8,619 bases of DNA from an uncultured Kiritimatiellota bacterium (GTDB lineage Bacteria; Verrucomicrobiota; Kiritimatiellia; RFP12; UBA1067). The position numbers and the translations under genes are program-made. Below are positions 1-7,271 of this stretch, in pieces. Position 1 is the first letter of the stretch, and every line of letters begins with the position of its first letter. The stretch is taken from positions 1 to 8,619 of the forward strand of contig CAKTYZ010000035.1 of NCBI GenBank assembly GCA_934635225.1, read 5' to 3'. A model generated the notes under the pieces. The model ran no database searches. It saw only the letters and a program-made list of their open reading frames with translations, and was not told the DNA's origin.

Positions 1-17
1 CCCCCCCCCCCCCCCCC
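1..17. other. Poly-C contig end, probable artefact
   Basis: The fragment opens with 17 consecutive C residues. Read outward from the contig this is a poly-G run, mirroring the 32 G at the other end. That symmetry is typical of false poly-G tails from two-colour sequencing chemistry being built into contig ends. It should not be read as biological sequence, and the reading frame of the small partial gene at 18-51 cannot be followed into it. Confidence 0.8.
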
Positions 18-51
18 TGACTGTCTTTGCAACAGAACATGCGACTTTCAT
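18..51 (-). CDS. Possible start of a downstream gene (5' fragment only)
   Basis: Reading the minus strand from an ATG at 51-49 gives MKVACSVAKTV, open until the homopolymer at the contig end. The reason to call it is the well-placed AGGAGGA Shine-Dalgarno sequence at 67-61, nine bases upstream. It begins 66 nt after the stop of the GH39 gene and on the same strand, so it could be the next operon member. Eleven residues are too few to recognise a family. The lysine followed by mostly small or hydrophobic residues would fit the beginning of a signal peptide but does not establish one. It could also be a chance ATG in an intergenic region. Confidence 0.4.
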
Positions 52-60
52 GATAACCTA

Positions 61-67
61 TCCTCCT
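61..67 (-). promoter_or_regulatory. Ribosome binding site for the partial gene at 18-51
   Basis: The minus strand reads AGGAGGA here, a near-perfect Shine-Dalgarno sequence, nine bases before the ATG at 51-49. It is the main evidence that a gene starts at 51. It lies in an otherwise A/T-rich spacer, where such a purine-rich match stands out. Confidence 0.5.
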
Positions 68-71
68 GTGC

Positions 72-97
72 TTATGTTTTATTGTGTTTATGTTTTA
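72..97 (-). repeat. Direct 10-bp repeat in the spacer after the GH39 gene
   Basis: On the minus strand TAAAACATAA occurs at 97-88 and again at 81-72, an exact 10-bp repeat with a 16-nt period. It lies between the stop of the GH39 gene (118) and the ribosome binding site at 61-67. It might be an operator or part of a promoter for the downstream gene, but low-complexity A-rich sequence can give the same pattern. I found no strong paired -35/-10 hexamers around it. Confidence 0.45.
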
Positions 98-117
98 CCT
101 GATGGCCAAACATCTGT

Positions 118-1524
118 TCAACGCCTAAACCGCATGAGGACAATGCCTTGCGGCGGAAGTGCCTTCACTTCGGCCTGCGGAACGGCCGTCCGGCTCGCAT
201 CGGTGACAATCGCATCGACAAACGCGAACCCCGGCACCGCGACCTCAACAGGAATCGGCACATCCCCGTCGTTGACGAGAAGGACGGCCGCGCCAACCGC
301 ATCCGCCGCGGCCGCCACATGCAAGCTCGGCGATTCCGCCGACACGGACGTCCGCACCGCCTGACCGCGCTTGCGCAGTTCGTTGAACGCGACAAATGCC
401 TGGTAGGCCTTGCGCGGCTCGTAGGTCAGCGGATTGAACAGCGGCGAATAACCGCCCATGTCGCAACGCGCGTCATAAACGCAGGCGAGATCGCACGGAC
501 CGTCCTGAAGCCCGACAAGCATTGCCGCAATGGCCGCCGCCGACTTTGCCGTCCCGAGGTTTTCCCGCCCTGCGTATGGAAGCCACTCGTTGAAGATCCT
601 CTCCGTTTTCCCAGCCGGAAACCCATAAGAATCCAACAGGCGGTCGGCATAACGCACCTGTTCCAGCGCCACCGCCGGCTTCGAGTAGGAGTGGTAGGAG
701 AAGAAGTCCAGAGGCCAACCGTTCGCCCGAACGGTCGAGAGAAAGTTCGTCGCACAATCGATAAAGTACTCAAGCCGCGTCGAGGAATTGCCCGCCGCCA
801 CACGCGTCGCCCTGACCCCGGCGTAGAAACCGCAGCTTCCGTAGCCGCCGATCTTCAGATGCGGAAATCTCGCCTTCAGATGAGAAGCCACGACGCCATA
901 AAAGCGAATGTACTCCGAAAACGAACCGTTCCACATCGGATTCCGAGACGGATCCGGCTCATTGTCTGGCTCGTTCCAGACCTCCCAATAGGTTATCTTC
1001 ATCCGAAAGCCGTTCGCCCAGCCCTCCGTATAATGGCGGATGACGTGTTCGCAGACGCGCGCCCATTTCGCGTAGTCCTTCGGGGGGTCGATGAAGTAGC
1101 CGGGATAGCCCGCCGTCACGGGATTGTCAATCGTGACTCCCAGTCGGAAGAATGGCTCAACGCCATTTGCTACGAGAGCCTTCAACAGCGCGTCCGTGTA
1201 TGAAAAGCTGTAGTTTTCTGGTTGCGTCTCGTCCGCATCAAAATCTCGGAAGAGGTTCGGTATGTCCACATAACGCAAACCCCCATAAGGGCCGCCCACG
1301 TCATGAAGGCGTGCGTAGGGAACGCCCGCCTCCTTCAGGTGGGGCATCAGGTCAAATGACGTCGGCGCACCGATCATCGGCGGCTGTCCGACGCCATTCA
1401 CGGGCTTGACGAGTCCTCTCGGCTCGCCGCAGAAAACGGACACCTTCACCGGCGCCGCCATCGCAACCGTTGGCGCAAAGGCCGGAAAAAGCCACAAAAG
1501 CCTGAACATGAGCAACTTCGACAT
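118..1524 (-). CDS. Secreted GH39-type glycoside hydrolase
   Basis: This 468-residue protein is a probable exported retaining glycosidase of clan GH-A, closest to family GH39 (beta-xylosidase / alpha-L-iduronidase type). Residues 1-23 form a signal peptide with arginine, leucine and phenylalanine residues and an AMA-A cleavage site. The (beta/alpha)8 barrel spans about 28-385. YWEVWNEPDN at 179-188 carries the predicted acid/base E185, and FNEW at 311-314 carries the predicted nucleophile E313. A small beta-sandwich at about 390-468 is usual for the family. RLHDVGGPYG near 72-81 matches the substrate-side loop of GH39. I chose the ATG at 1524, not the longer open frame to 1593, because an AAGGA site lies nine bases upstream, the signal peptide starts there, and the frame upstream has only a TTG. 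It is a paralogue of the N-terminal half of the preceding gene. Family assignment is fairly firm; the substrate is unknown. Confidence 0.88.
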   Translation of the reverse strand: MSKLLMFRLLWLFPAFAPTVAMAAPVKVSVFCGEPRGLVKPVNGVGQPPMIGAPTSFDLMPHLKEAGVPYARLHDVGGPYGGLRYVDIPNLFRDFDADETQPENYSFSYTDALLKALVANGVEPFFRLGVTIDNPVTAGYPGYFIDPPKDYAKWARVCEHVIRHYTEGWANGFRMKITYWEVWNEPDNEPDPSRNPMWNGSFSEYIRFYGVVASHLKARFPHLKIGGYGSCGFYAGVRATRVAAGNSSTRLEYFIDCATNFLSTVRANGWPLDFFSYHSYSKPAVALEQVRYADRLLDSYGFPAGKTERIFNEWLPYAGRENLGTAKSAAAIAAMLVGLQDGPCDLACVYDARCDMGGYSPLFNPLTYEPRKAYQAFVAFNELRKRGQAVRTSVSAESPSLHVAAAADAVGAAVLLVNDGDVPIPVEVAVPGFAFVDAIVTDASRTAVPQAEVKALPPQGIVLMRFRR

Positions 1525-1533
1525 GCCTTCTAA

Positions 1534-1538
1534 TCCTT
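1534..1538 (-). promoter_or_regulatory. Ribosome binding site deciding the start of the GH39 gene
   Basis: The minus strand reads AAGGA, ending nine bases before the ATG at 1524. A second purine stretch, AGAAGG at 1531-1526, lies only one base from the ATG and is too close to act. The site supports the start at 1524 over any upstream codon in the same frame. Confidence 0.5.
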
Positions 1539-1561
1539 TTTTTCTATTCGTGTCGGTGAGT

Positions 1562-1570
1562 AGTATATCA
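1562..1570 (-). promoter_or_regulatory. Candidate extended -10 promoter for the GH39 gene
   Basis: The minus strand reads TGATATACT, which fits an extended -10 element (TGn followed by TATACT, one mismatch from TATAAT). Transcription would start near 1555, giving a leader of about 30 nt before the ATG at 1524. The -35 region is poor: the hexamer at a 17-nt spacing is GCGTTA. Extended -10 promoters often tolerate a weak -35, and the repeat described at 1583-1593 covers this position. The call rests on motif match and position in an AT-richer 120-nt spacer; promoter rules for this group are poorly known. Confidence 0.35.
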
Positions 1571-1582
1571 TATCCAACAGAC

Positions 1583-1617
1583 AATAACGCCAATAGAACG
1601 CAAAAAAATTACGCCAA
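1583..1617 (-). repeat. Direct 11-bp repeat upstream of the GH39 gene, possible operator
   Basis: On the minus strand TTGGCGTAATT (1617-1607) and TTGGCGTTATT (1593-1583) match at 10 of 11 bases with a 24-nt period. If transcription starts near 1555, they centre at about -57 and -33, so the proximal copy covers the weak -35 region. That arrangement would suit an activator. The related short sequence CTGTTGG is also repeated, at 1620-1614 and 1580-1574. The repeat is seen directly; a regulatory role is inference. Confidence 0.4.
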
Positions 1618-1644
1618 CAGGACGAACTCCGACACTGTCTCTGC

Positions 1645-4374
1645 TCAAGGCTCCATCCATTCGGGACCAATCTCACGCCCAACGAGGCAGTACTTGTCAT
1701 CGGGGAACCACAGCACGCCCGTGCCGCCGACGACGGTATAGGACGAATAGAATGAATTGCACGAACGCCGGGAAGAAAAGAGCTTCGGCGCGGCAAACTC
1801 GACCGGTTGCGCGGCTTTCGGATTGAATCGCCCGGCAATCAGATAGAGCGGGCCGCGGTTCTGGTAGGCCGTCTCTCGCGTAAAGTCAAACATGTTATGG
1901 ACCAGGCAAAAGTAAAGTCCGCTTGCGGCCTCGCATCCCTTCCAGTCGTAAATGGGGCACGGGCTTGTCGGATGGCGGTACGGCTGTCCGCCGTCCCGGT
2001 CAAGAAGCGCCTTCGGACCGCTCCACGAACGGCCGCCGTCCCGGCTCTGGCTCCAGACCGGATAGCCGATCGACGAGCGCATGACCGCGAAGAGGCGACC
2101 GTCCGGCAACTTGACGATGGAGGCCTCTTCCACGGTCGGCGGCTCAACCCATCCGTCAGAGGGTCGGGTCCAACGTGGCTTGAAATACGGAACGCCAGGA
2201 ATCGGCTCGACGCGATCCGCCGTGAGCGAATCGCGATTCGTGCAGAAAGCCGTGATTCGGATGTCCGCCACGCCCGGGTCGTCGTCAATGTTCTCGAACT
2301 GCCAGAACTCAATCCGTCCGCGCGTCTCCGTCTCGTACGGCGCGCGCCCGTACCGGGAACTCGCGACGAAGAACTTGCCGTTCTCGCCAAGCCGAAGCGG
2401 ACGCTGCCAGTTGCACCAGCTTGGCAACCCCTCCGGACCCGTCGCATCGGCGTCGCGTGCGCTCATCGGCACCTTTGCCGGCGTGGACCAGGTCTCGCCG
2501 GCATCATCCGAATAGCTCCCGAACATCAATCCCCTGTGGGGTCCGTAGTCCCTTGAGACCTGCTGGTTCCAAAGACAATACAGCCTCCCCGAACGGGCAA
2601 GCATCGGCTGTTGCCAACCCGCATGCAACACAGGACGGGCGCGGTACTCGGAACCGGCAAGAATGACAGGCTCCGTCCAAACCTTGCCGCCGTCAGCCGA
2701 CTTCGAGAAGGCCACATGCTGATCGGATGCGCCTTCCCAGGAGGCCTGTGTCCAAAACGCATACAGAAGCCCCCTTTTCTCGTCCGCAATCACCTGCAAG
2801 TGATCGTTGTAGCTGTCGCCCCTTTTGCGGACATCCAGCCTCACGCTCTTGTCGAACCGCTCGCGGTCGTGAGGCTGGCGCGGGACATAGACGACATAGT
2901 CGGCACGGTTCGAGAGAACTCCGTCGGGAATCCGCCGCCTTCCGGGCGAAGGCTCCGGGACCTCGAACTCGACCGTCGCGAACGACTGCGGCTCAAGCCA
3001 CAGCTGAACCGAACCATCGGCAGCCTCTTCCGGCGTCGTTTCCGTGTAGACCGTCGAGAAATCCGTCACGTGTGCCCGCGCCCCGACTATCCGCGACCCG
3101 TCGGCCAGCCGGAATGAAACGGCCTTGGGCACGCAGACGTTGTCGTCTTCGTTGAAGCGGGCGATGTAGACCATCACTTGAGATCCGTCTTTCCCGACCG
3201 TGACGTGGAGATCCGACGCGGCGCCCGTGCAGTCTGTCGCGACGCGAACCGGGTGCCGGCACAGGCGGCTCCACGCATAGAACGGGTAATAGCCCTTCTT
3301 TGTCCGAAACAGCTGCCAGTCAAAGAGGGCGTTCATCTGGTAGCCCGGACGCGCATCGTAGAAATGCGCCTCCTCCACGGGCGCGTCCTGCAGGACGGAC
3401 AGCGTCGCGGCAATGTAGGCCGCGCCCTTCACGCAGAGGTCGCCGGCATTGACGCGCAGCGTGTAGGGCCACTCTTCGCTCCAGCCGCGAACGTAGTTCC
3501 ATTCGGTCAAGTGGCTCTCCGTCTTCAGGAAGCCGCGCCGGTCAAGGGCCGCACGCATCCGAACGGCATGTGCGCCGACGCTCTTCGGGTCCTTGTCGTA
3601 CCCGTGCCAGGAAAAGAAATCCAGGGGGACCTGACGCGCCTTCACGTAGTCGAGGAAACGTCCCGCCCACTCTTCGTTCCAAGCAACGGCCGGACCACCG
3701 ATCATCAGAGACGGAAAGCACGCTTTCAGGTGTCGGGCCGCCGTCTCGTAAAGGGCGAAGAACGCCTCGTCCGTCCCGCCCCAGCACGTCGGGTTCTTCG
3801 GGTCGTTGTTGTCCGGCTCGTTCCAGATCTCCCAATGCCGGATGTTCCACCGAAATCCGTTCGCCCAGCCCTCGTTGTAGTGCCGGATGATGTGCTCGCA
3901 AATGCGCGCCCATTTCCCGTAGTCCTTGGGCGGATACGCGAAATACTGCTTGATGCCATGCTCGATCGACTGTCCGAGACGGTAGTAGACCGCGCCGCCG
4001 GACTCGCGGATGTCGCCCAGGTACTTGTCCGTCCAGGCGAAGTCGTAGGAGGCGGCATCCGTCTCGTCCTTGTCGAAGTCGGGAAAGACGTTCGAGATGT
4101 CCACCGTGTGCCGTCCTCCGTATTCGTTGCTGTAAGCGGAGTCATGCGTGCGTACGCTCGGGATTTCGGCCGCCTTGAACGCGGGGAAGTTCCCCTTGCA
4201 CTGGTCGGCCCGCGCCTTGACGGGGCCGTTGTTCACGCCATGGATGCGCTTGATCAGTCCCTGCTCGCGCATCGGGTCGATCGTCACCAAGGCCCGTTCG
4301 GACGCCGGCGAAACAAGGCCGCCCAAGGACAGGAAGACCGCGAGCCCCCCGACCGACTTATTCACCTTGTTCAT
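1645..4374 (-). CDS. Secreted GH39-type glycosidase fused to Asp-box beta-propeller
   Basis: This 909-residue exported protein has two parts. After a signal peptide (K3, K6, hydrophobic 9-21, likely cleavage after A24) comes a GH39-type barrel and beta-sandwich at about 28-475. HWEIWNEPDN at 180-189 holds the predicted acid/base E186, and LTEWNY at 289-294 the predicted nucleophile E291. Residues about 490-905 form a sialidase/BNR-type propeller with three Asp boxes: SADGGKVW (559-566), SDDAGETW (622-629) and SRDGGRSW (777-784). The expected Arg-Ile-Pro motif of true sialidases is absent near the first strand, which reads NDHLQVIAD at 523-531. The propeller may therefore bind glycan or have another activity. 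The start at 4374 has a strong AAAGGAGG site and overlaps the previous gene by 17 nt, suggesting coupled translation. Its first half is a paralogue of the next gene. Automatic annotation may call it simply 'exo-alpha-sialidase', which would miss the GH39 part. Confidence 0.87.
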   Translation of the reverse strand: MNKVNKSVGGLAVFLSLGGLVSPASERALVTIDPMREQGLIKRIHGVNNGPVKARADQCKGNFPAFKAAEIPSVRTHDSAYSNEYGGRHTVDISNVFPDFDKDETDAASYDFAWTDKYLGDIRESGGAVYYRLGQSIEHGIKQYFAYPPKDYGKWARICEHIIRHYNEGWANGFRWNIRHWEIWNEPDNNDPKNPTCWGGTDEAFFALYETAARHLKACFPSLMIGGPAVAWNEEWAGRFLDYVKARQVPLDFFSWHGYDKDPKSVGAHAVRMRAALDRRGFLKTESHLTEWNYVRGWSEEWPYTLRVNAGDLCVKGAAYIAATLSVLQDAPVEEAHFYDARPGYQMNALFDWQLFRTKKGYYPFYAWSRLCRHPVRVATDCTGAASDLHVTVGKDGSQVMVYIARFNEDDNVCVPKAVSFRLADGSRIVGARAHVTDFSTVYTETTPEEAADGSVQLWLEPQSFATVEFEVPEPSPGRRRIPDGVLSNRADYVVYVPRQPHDRERFDKSVRLDVRKRGDSYNDHLQVIADEKRGLLYAFWTQASWEGASDQHVAFSKSADGGKVWTEPVILAGSEYRARPVLHAGWQQPMLARSGRLYCLWNQQVSRDYGPHRGLMFGSYSDDAGETWSTPAKVPMSARDADATGPEGLPSWCNWQRPLRLGENGKFFVASSRYGRAPYETETRGRIEFWQFENIDDDPGVADIRITAFCTNRDSLTADRVEPIPGVPYFKPRWTRPSDGWVEPPTVEEASIVKLPDGRLFAVMRSSIGYPVWSQSRDGGRSWSGPKALLDRDGGQPYRHPTSPCPIYDWKGCEAASGLYFCLVHNMFDFTRETAYQNRGPLYLIAGRFNPKAAQPVEFAAPKLFSSRRSCNSFYSSYTVVGGTGVLWFPDDKYCLVGREIGPEWMEP

Positions 4375-7252
4375 CGCGTCCTCCTTTCGAGACGATCATC
4401 GGCATCGCATGCGTACCGCCCAGCATGACATCCGCCTCCGTGAAGCGCGTCAGGAGAATCTCATGCTCCGACATCCGCTCCCGATCCCAAACGGCGAAGA
4501 TCGTCCCGTCCGCCGCCTGGTCGGCATCTGGATAGGACACGTTCTTGCGCGCGTCGAGGACGAGTCCGCCTTTCCAGCTTTTCCCGTCATCCTCCGACAC
4601 GTAGGCAATCATCTGGTTGCGCTCATAGCCTTGGTTCAGCCGACCGTTTTTCACAAGCAGCAGTCGCCCGCTCCGAAGGCGCCGCACGAGCAGACGAGAA
4701 GACGGATGAGAGAACGGGCACGGGCGCGGCGCATTCCATGTCCGGCCGTCGTCTGACGACTCGGCCTCCCAAGCGCCGTCCGGGCCTCTGTCCGTGCGGA
4801 TGTAGGCGCGAAGCCGCCCATCCGACAGACGCACGAACCGCGTTTCGTCGAACATCCGTCGTTCGATTGGCACCGTCACGCCGCCGACGCGCGTCCAGCT
4901 CCGCCCCGCGTCCTGCGAGAGCATCGCGACGGTGCTGGTCGGAGCATACCAGTCGGCAACCGGCATCAGCCAACTTCCGTCACGCAACACCTGCGGCTTC
5001 TCCAGCACAATGCCCTTTCCGAGCGGCTGAATCGCCGACCATGTCGGAATCTCCTGTTCGGCATCATCCCCGAAAGCGAGAAAAAGCCGATTGCCGTCGC
5101 ATTCGTAGACGCCCCCGTAACCCGGCAGCAATTCGCTCCAGTTCCAAAGCAATCGACCGTCCGGCGTCACCCAGACGCTTGGGTCGAAGGACCGGACGGG
5201 ACCCGCGCCGTCCGGGTCGTAGACGGCCACTTCGCGCCACGTCTTCCCGCTGTCCCCGCTGGTCGCCAGCACGACATAGTTGTTGGCATCCTCGTTGGGC
5301 GTCACGCCCGCATACCAAGTCACCCACAGCCGCCCCTGCGGTGTGACGCTAACGCTGGGAATCCCGGTAAACCGACGCGACTTCGGGTCATGCCGCGCGA
5401 CCGGCGGACCAAAATGCGGCCGGCGCGTCACATCGCCCGGCACGTGCAGACGCGGCGGCGCCGACTGCACCTCCTGTACGTTCTCGACGAACAGGTGGCG
5501 TTTTGTCCGGTCTGTTTCGTTCCCCGAAAGGGAAACGTTTCGGCAGTTCAACAGCCAAATGTCATGCTTCGGCTCGGGGCGGCGCTCGTCGAACACGCGT
5601 GTCGCGCATCGCTGGAAGACATTGCTCTCAATCGCCACGCCGTCCGTCGCCGAGACGCAAATCCCCGCGTTCGCGCAGGCATCGAAGCGACAGCCCTCAA
5701 TCCGGATGTTCTGATGCACACCCGCCGGATAGTCGGCAAGCCCGCCGTCATGACTGGCCTTGACCACGATTGCCCCAGCCGACGCGCCCGTTCGCGCAAC
5801 GCCGCACTTCATGAACGTGCAGTTGCGGATCACGCCCTTCCGCGTCGGCCCGACTTCGCTCCACTGCCGTCCGTCGGGCGCGACCAGGATGCCTGGCAGA
5901 GAGGTGTTTCGGATGTCGCAGTTCTCAACGCAAAACGAGCGCGTCTGCAGGAGAAACGCCCGCCCGCGCGTGTTTCTGACCGAGCAGCCGGAGATGCGGA
6001 CGTCAGGCTGGTCGTCAAGATTTGCCACAATGTCGCCTTCCTCAACGACGAATTCGGCATTCCGCACCGTCACGCAGCCCTCCGCGAAACCGTCAACTGT
6101 CACGACACCCTTCTCCCGAAACGTCTTCGGCTCGTAGAAGGCCAGCCGACTACCCGAACGCGCCCACAGCTTCGGCAACGGACGCTCGCGCTCATACTCA
6201 CTCCGGAAGACGAGCGCCGTACGCCCAGTCGTCGCGTCATGGCTCTTCACGAACCCGGCTCTCGAATGGACGTTCAGGATGTCATCGCCAAGGCCCCAGA
6301 AATGGCAATCCCGCAACGACAGCGTGCCGGAGAGGCCGCCGAAGTGGATGCCGTCGGCAGGGGAGGAATAATAATAGCGGTCGTCGTCCTTCGGCATCCG
6401 GATGTTGAAGCGCTCGAACGCAAAGTCGGATGCCGGCGGCATGACGCGGACACCGCATGTCGTCGTCCGTTCAACCTCGATGTCCTGCAGGCGCACGCGG
6501 TCACAGCGCGCAAAATCGAACATCGCCAGTCCCGACACGTATCCATGACGGAAGAGAATCCGCTGACCGACGCGCAGACGCGACCAGTCCGGGCACTCCC
6601 AGCTCTTTTCGCCGTGCGGTGCCGTCACGCGAATGAGACGGTCCCCGATGACCGTGTAGGGTATGCAGACAGCCCTCTCACGGACGATGCCCTGCGCATC
6701 CGTCACCTTCTGCCGCGCAATGCGCCGATAGTCGAGAATCGCCCAATCGGGAGTGCCGTCTTCGTCGCAGGTATCGACACGGCAAATCATCTCATCTCCT
6801 GTGACGGCATATCGACTTGCGATTTTCACGTCATACGTCCCGTTCGCCGGATCGAGCGCGGCGATTCGACCCGACCAGCCGTGCGGGATGTCCGTCGTCG
6901 CCGTCAGATTCCGAAAGACGAGGTCCGACGAATCGCGGACCTCGAACAGTCCGCCAATCTCCCGATAGCTGCCGTCAGACGCAAAATGCGCGACGAGCCG
7001 CGTCCCCGCCTCCCCGCGAAAGACCACGTTCGTCTTGCCGACGACTCGGACCGTTCGTCGGAAGAAATACTCCCCGGCTGGGAAGAAGACATCCGAGCCA
7101 CTGGGCGCAGCGGCGATGATCGCCTCAACCTTTGCCGCGACGTCTTCGCCAGAGACGGCACAGAGACCGGTCGCCTTCACGTTAATCTCATCGGCCGACA
7201 AGGTTAGCGTCAACCCTGTCCCAAACAAGCACATCCATTGTTTTGCGTTCAT
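4358..7252 (-). CDS. Secreted GH110-type alpha-1,3-galactosidase fused to sialidase-like propeller
   Basis: This 964-residue protein begins with a signal peptide (likely cleavage after A20, LSA-DE). Residues about 24-600 form a right-handed parallel beta-helix of GH110 type, about the length of a whole GH110 enzyme. These are inverting exo-enzymes removing terminal alpha-1,3-galactose, for example from blood-group-B-like or linear Gal-Gal glycans. The core PADGIHF (298-304) and GDDILNVH (322-329) gives D300, D323 and D324. Their 23- and 24-residue spacing matches what I recall for the catalytic aspartates D321, D344 and D345 of the marine enzyme PdGH110B. Residues about 610-945 are a BNR propeller with four Asp boxes: SGDSGKTW (665-672), SQDAGRSW (779-786), SSDDGRTW (832-839) and SEDDGKSW (886-893). 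The usual RIP is GIP at 630-632, so sialidase activity is doubtful. It lies 19 nt after the LamG gene and overlaps the next gene. Family call is good; bond specificity and propeller role are unproven. Confidence 0.85.
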   Translation of the reverse strand: MNAKQWMCLFGTGLTLTLSADEINVKATGLCAVSGEDVAAKVEAIIAAAPSGSDVFFPAGEYFFRRTVRVVGKTNVVFRGEAGTRLVAHFASDGSYREIGGLFEVRDSSDLVFRNLTATTDIPHGWSGRIAALDPANGTYDVKIASRYAVTGDEMICRVDTCDEDGTPDWAILDYRRIARQKVTDAQGIVRERAVCIPYTVIGDRLIRVTAPHGEKSWECPDWSRLRVGQRILFRHGYVSGLAMFDFARCDRVRLQDIEVERTTTCGVRVMPPASDFAFERFNIRMPKDDDRYYYSSPADGIHFGGLSGTLSLRDCHFWGLGDDILNVHSRAGFVKSHDATTGRTALVFRSEYERERPLPKLWARSGSRLAFYEPKTFREKGVVTVDGFAEGCVTVRNAEFVVEEGDIVANLDDQPDVRISGCSVRNTRGRAFLLQTRSFCVENCDIRNTSLPGILVAPDGRQWSEVGPTRKGVIRNCTFMKCGVARTGASAGAIVVKASHDGGLADYPAGVHQNIRIEGCRFDACANAGICVSATDGVAIESNVFQRCATRVFDERRPEPKHDIWLLNCRNVSLSGNETDRTKRHLFVENVQEVQSAPPRLHVPGDVTRRPHFGPPVARHDPKSRRFTGIPSVSVTPQGRLWVTWYAGVTPNEDANNYVVLATSGDSGKTWREVAVYDPDGAGPVRSFDPSVWVTPDGRLLWNWSELLPGYGGVYECDGNRLFLAFGDDAEQEIPTWSAIQPLGKGIVLEKPQVLRDGSWLMPVADWYAPTSTVAMLSQDAGRSWTRVGGVTVPIERRMFDETRFVRLSDGRLRAYIRTDRGPDGAWEAESSDDGRTWNAPRPCPFSHPSSRLLVRRLRSGRLLLVKNGRLNQGYERNQMIAYVSEDDGKSWKGGLVLDARKNVSYPDADQAADGTIFAVWDRERMSEHEILLTRFTEADVMLGGTHAMPMIVSKGGRDEQGE
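4380..4387 (-). promoter_or_regulatory. Strong ribosome binding site inside the end of the GH110 gene
   Basis: The minus strand reads AAAGGAGG, five bases before the ATG at 4374. It lies within the last codons of the GH110 fusion gene, whose stop is at 4360-4358. Ribosomes finishing the upstream gene would pass over this site, so the two proteins are probably made at linked levels. It is the strongest Shine-Dalgarno match in the window and argues for an SD-using organism. Confidence 0.8.
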
Positions 7253-7257
7253 TTCTG

Positions 7258-7263
7258 TTCCTC
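7258..7263 (-). promoter_or_regulatory. Ribosome binding site of the GH110 fusion gene
   Basis: The minus strand reads GAGGAA, five bases before the ATG at 7252. It lies in the 19-nt gap after the LamG gene stop (7274-7272). This leaves no room for a separate promoter in the gap and supports co-transcription with the LamG gene. Confidence 0.7.
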
Positions 7264-7271
7264 TGATTCAA

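Noticed and set aside
1525..1593. N-terminal extension of the stand-alone GH39 gene to 1593
   Set aside because: The extension would start at a TTG without ribosome binding site, would put 23 polar residues before a clear signal peptide, and would cover the candidate promoter.
1602..1610. Run of T on the minus strand after the GH39 fusion gene as a terminator
   Set aside because: No stable GC-rich hairpin directly precedes the seven-T run, so a Rho-independent terminator cannot be supported.
1571..1623. Short repeats in the 120-nt spacer as a CRISPR-like or mobile-element end
   Set aside because: Only two imperfect 11-bp copies exist, with no spacer regularity, no inverted termini and no target-site duplication.
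1645..3000. Calling the propellers true exo-alpha-sialidases
   Set aside because: Asp boxes only indicate the propeller fold; the RIP arginine motif is missing in both propellers, so a sialidase activity claim is not justified.
148..7207. Long plus-strand open frames (for example 148-1203, 3178-4428, 5390-7207)
   Set aside because: They lie opposite the well-supported minus-strand genes, are arginine- and proline-rich without recognisable domains, and are expected shadows in GC-rich coding DNA.
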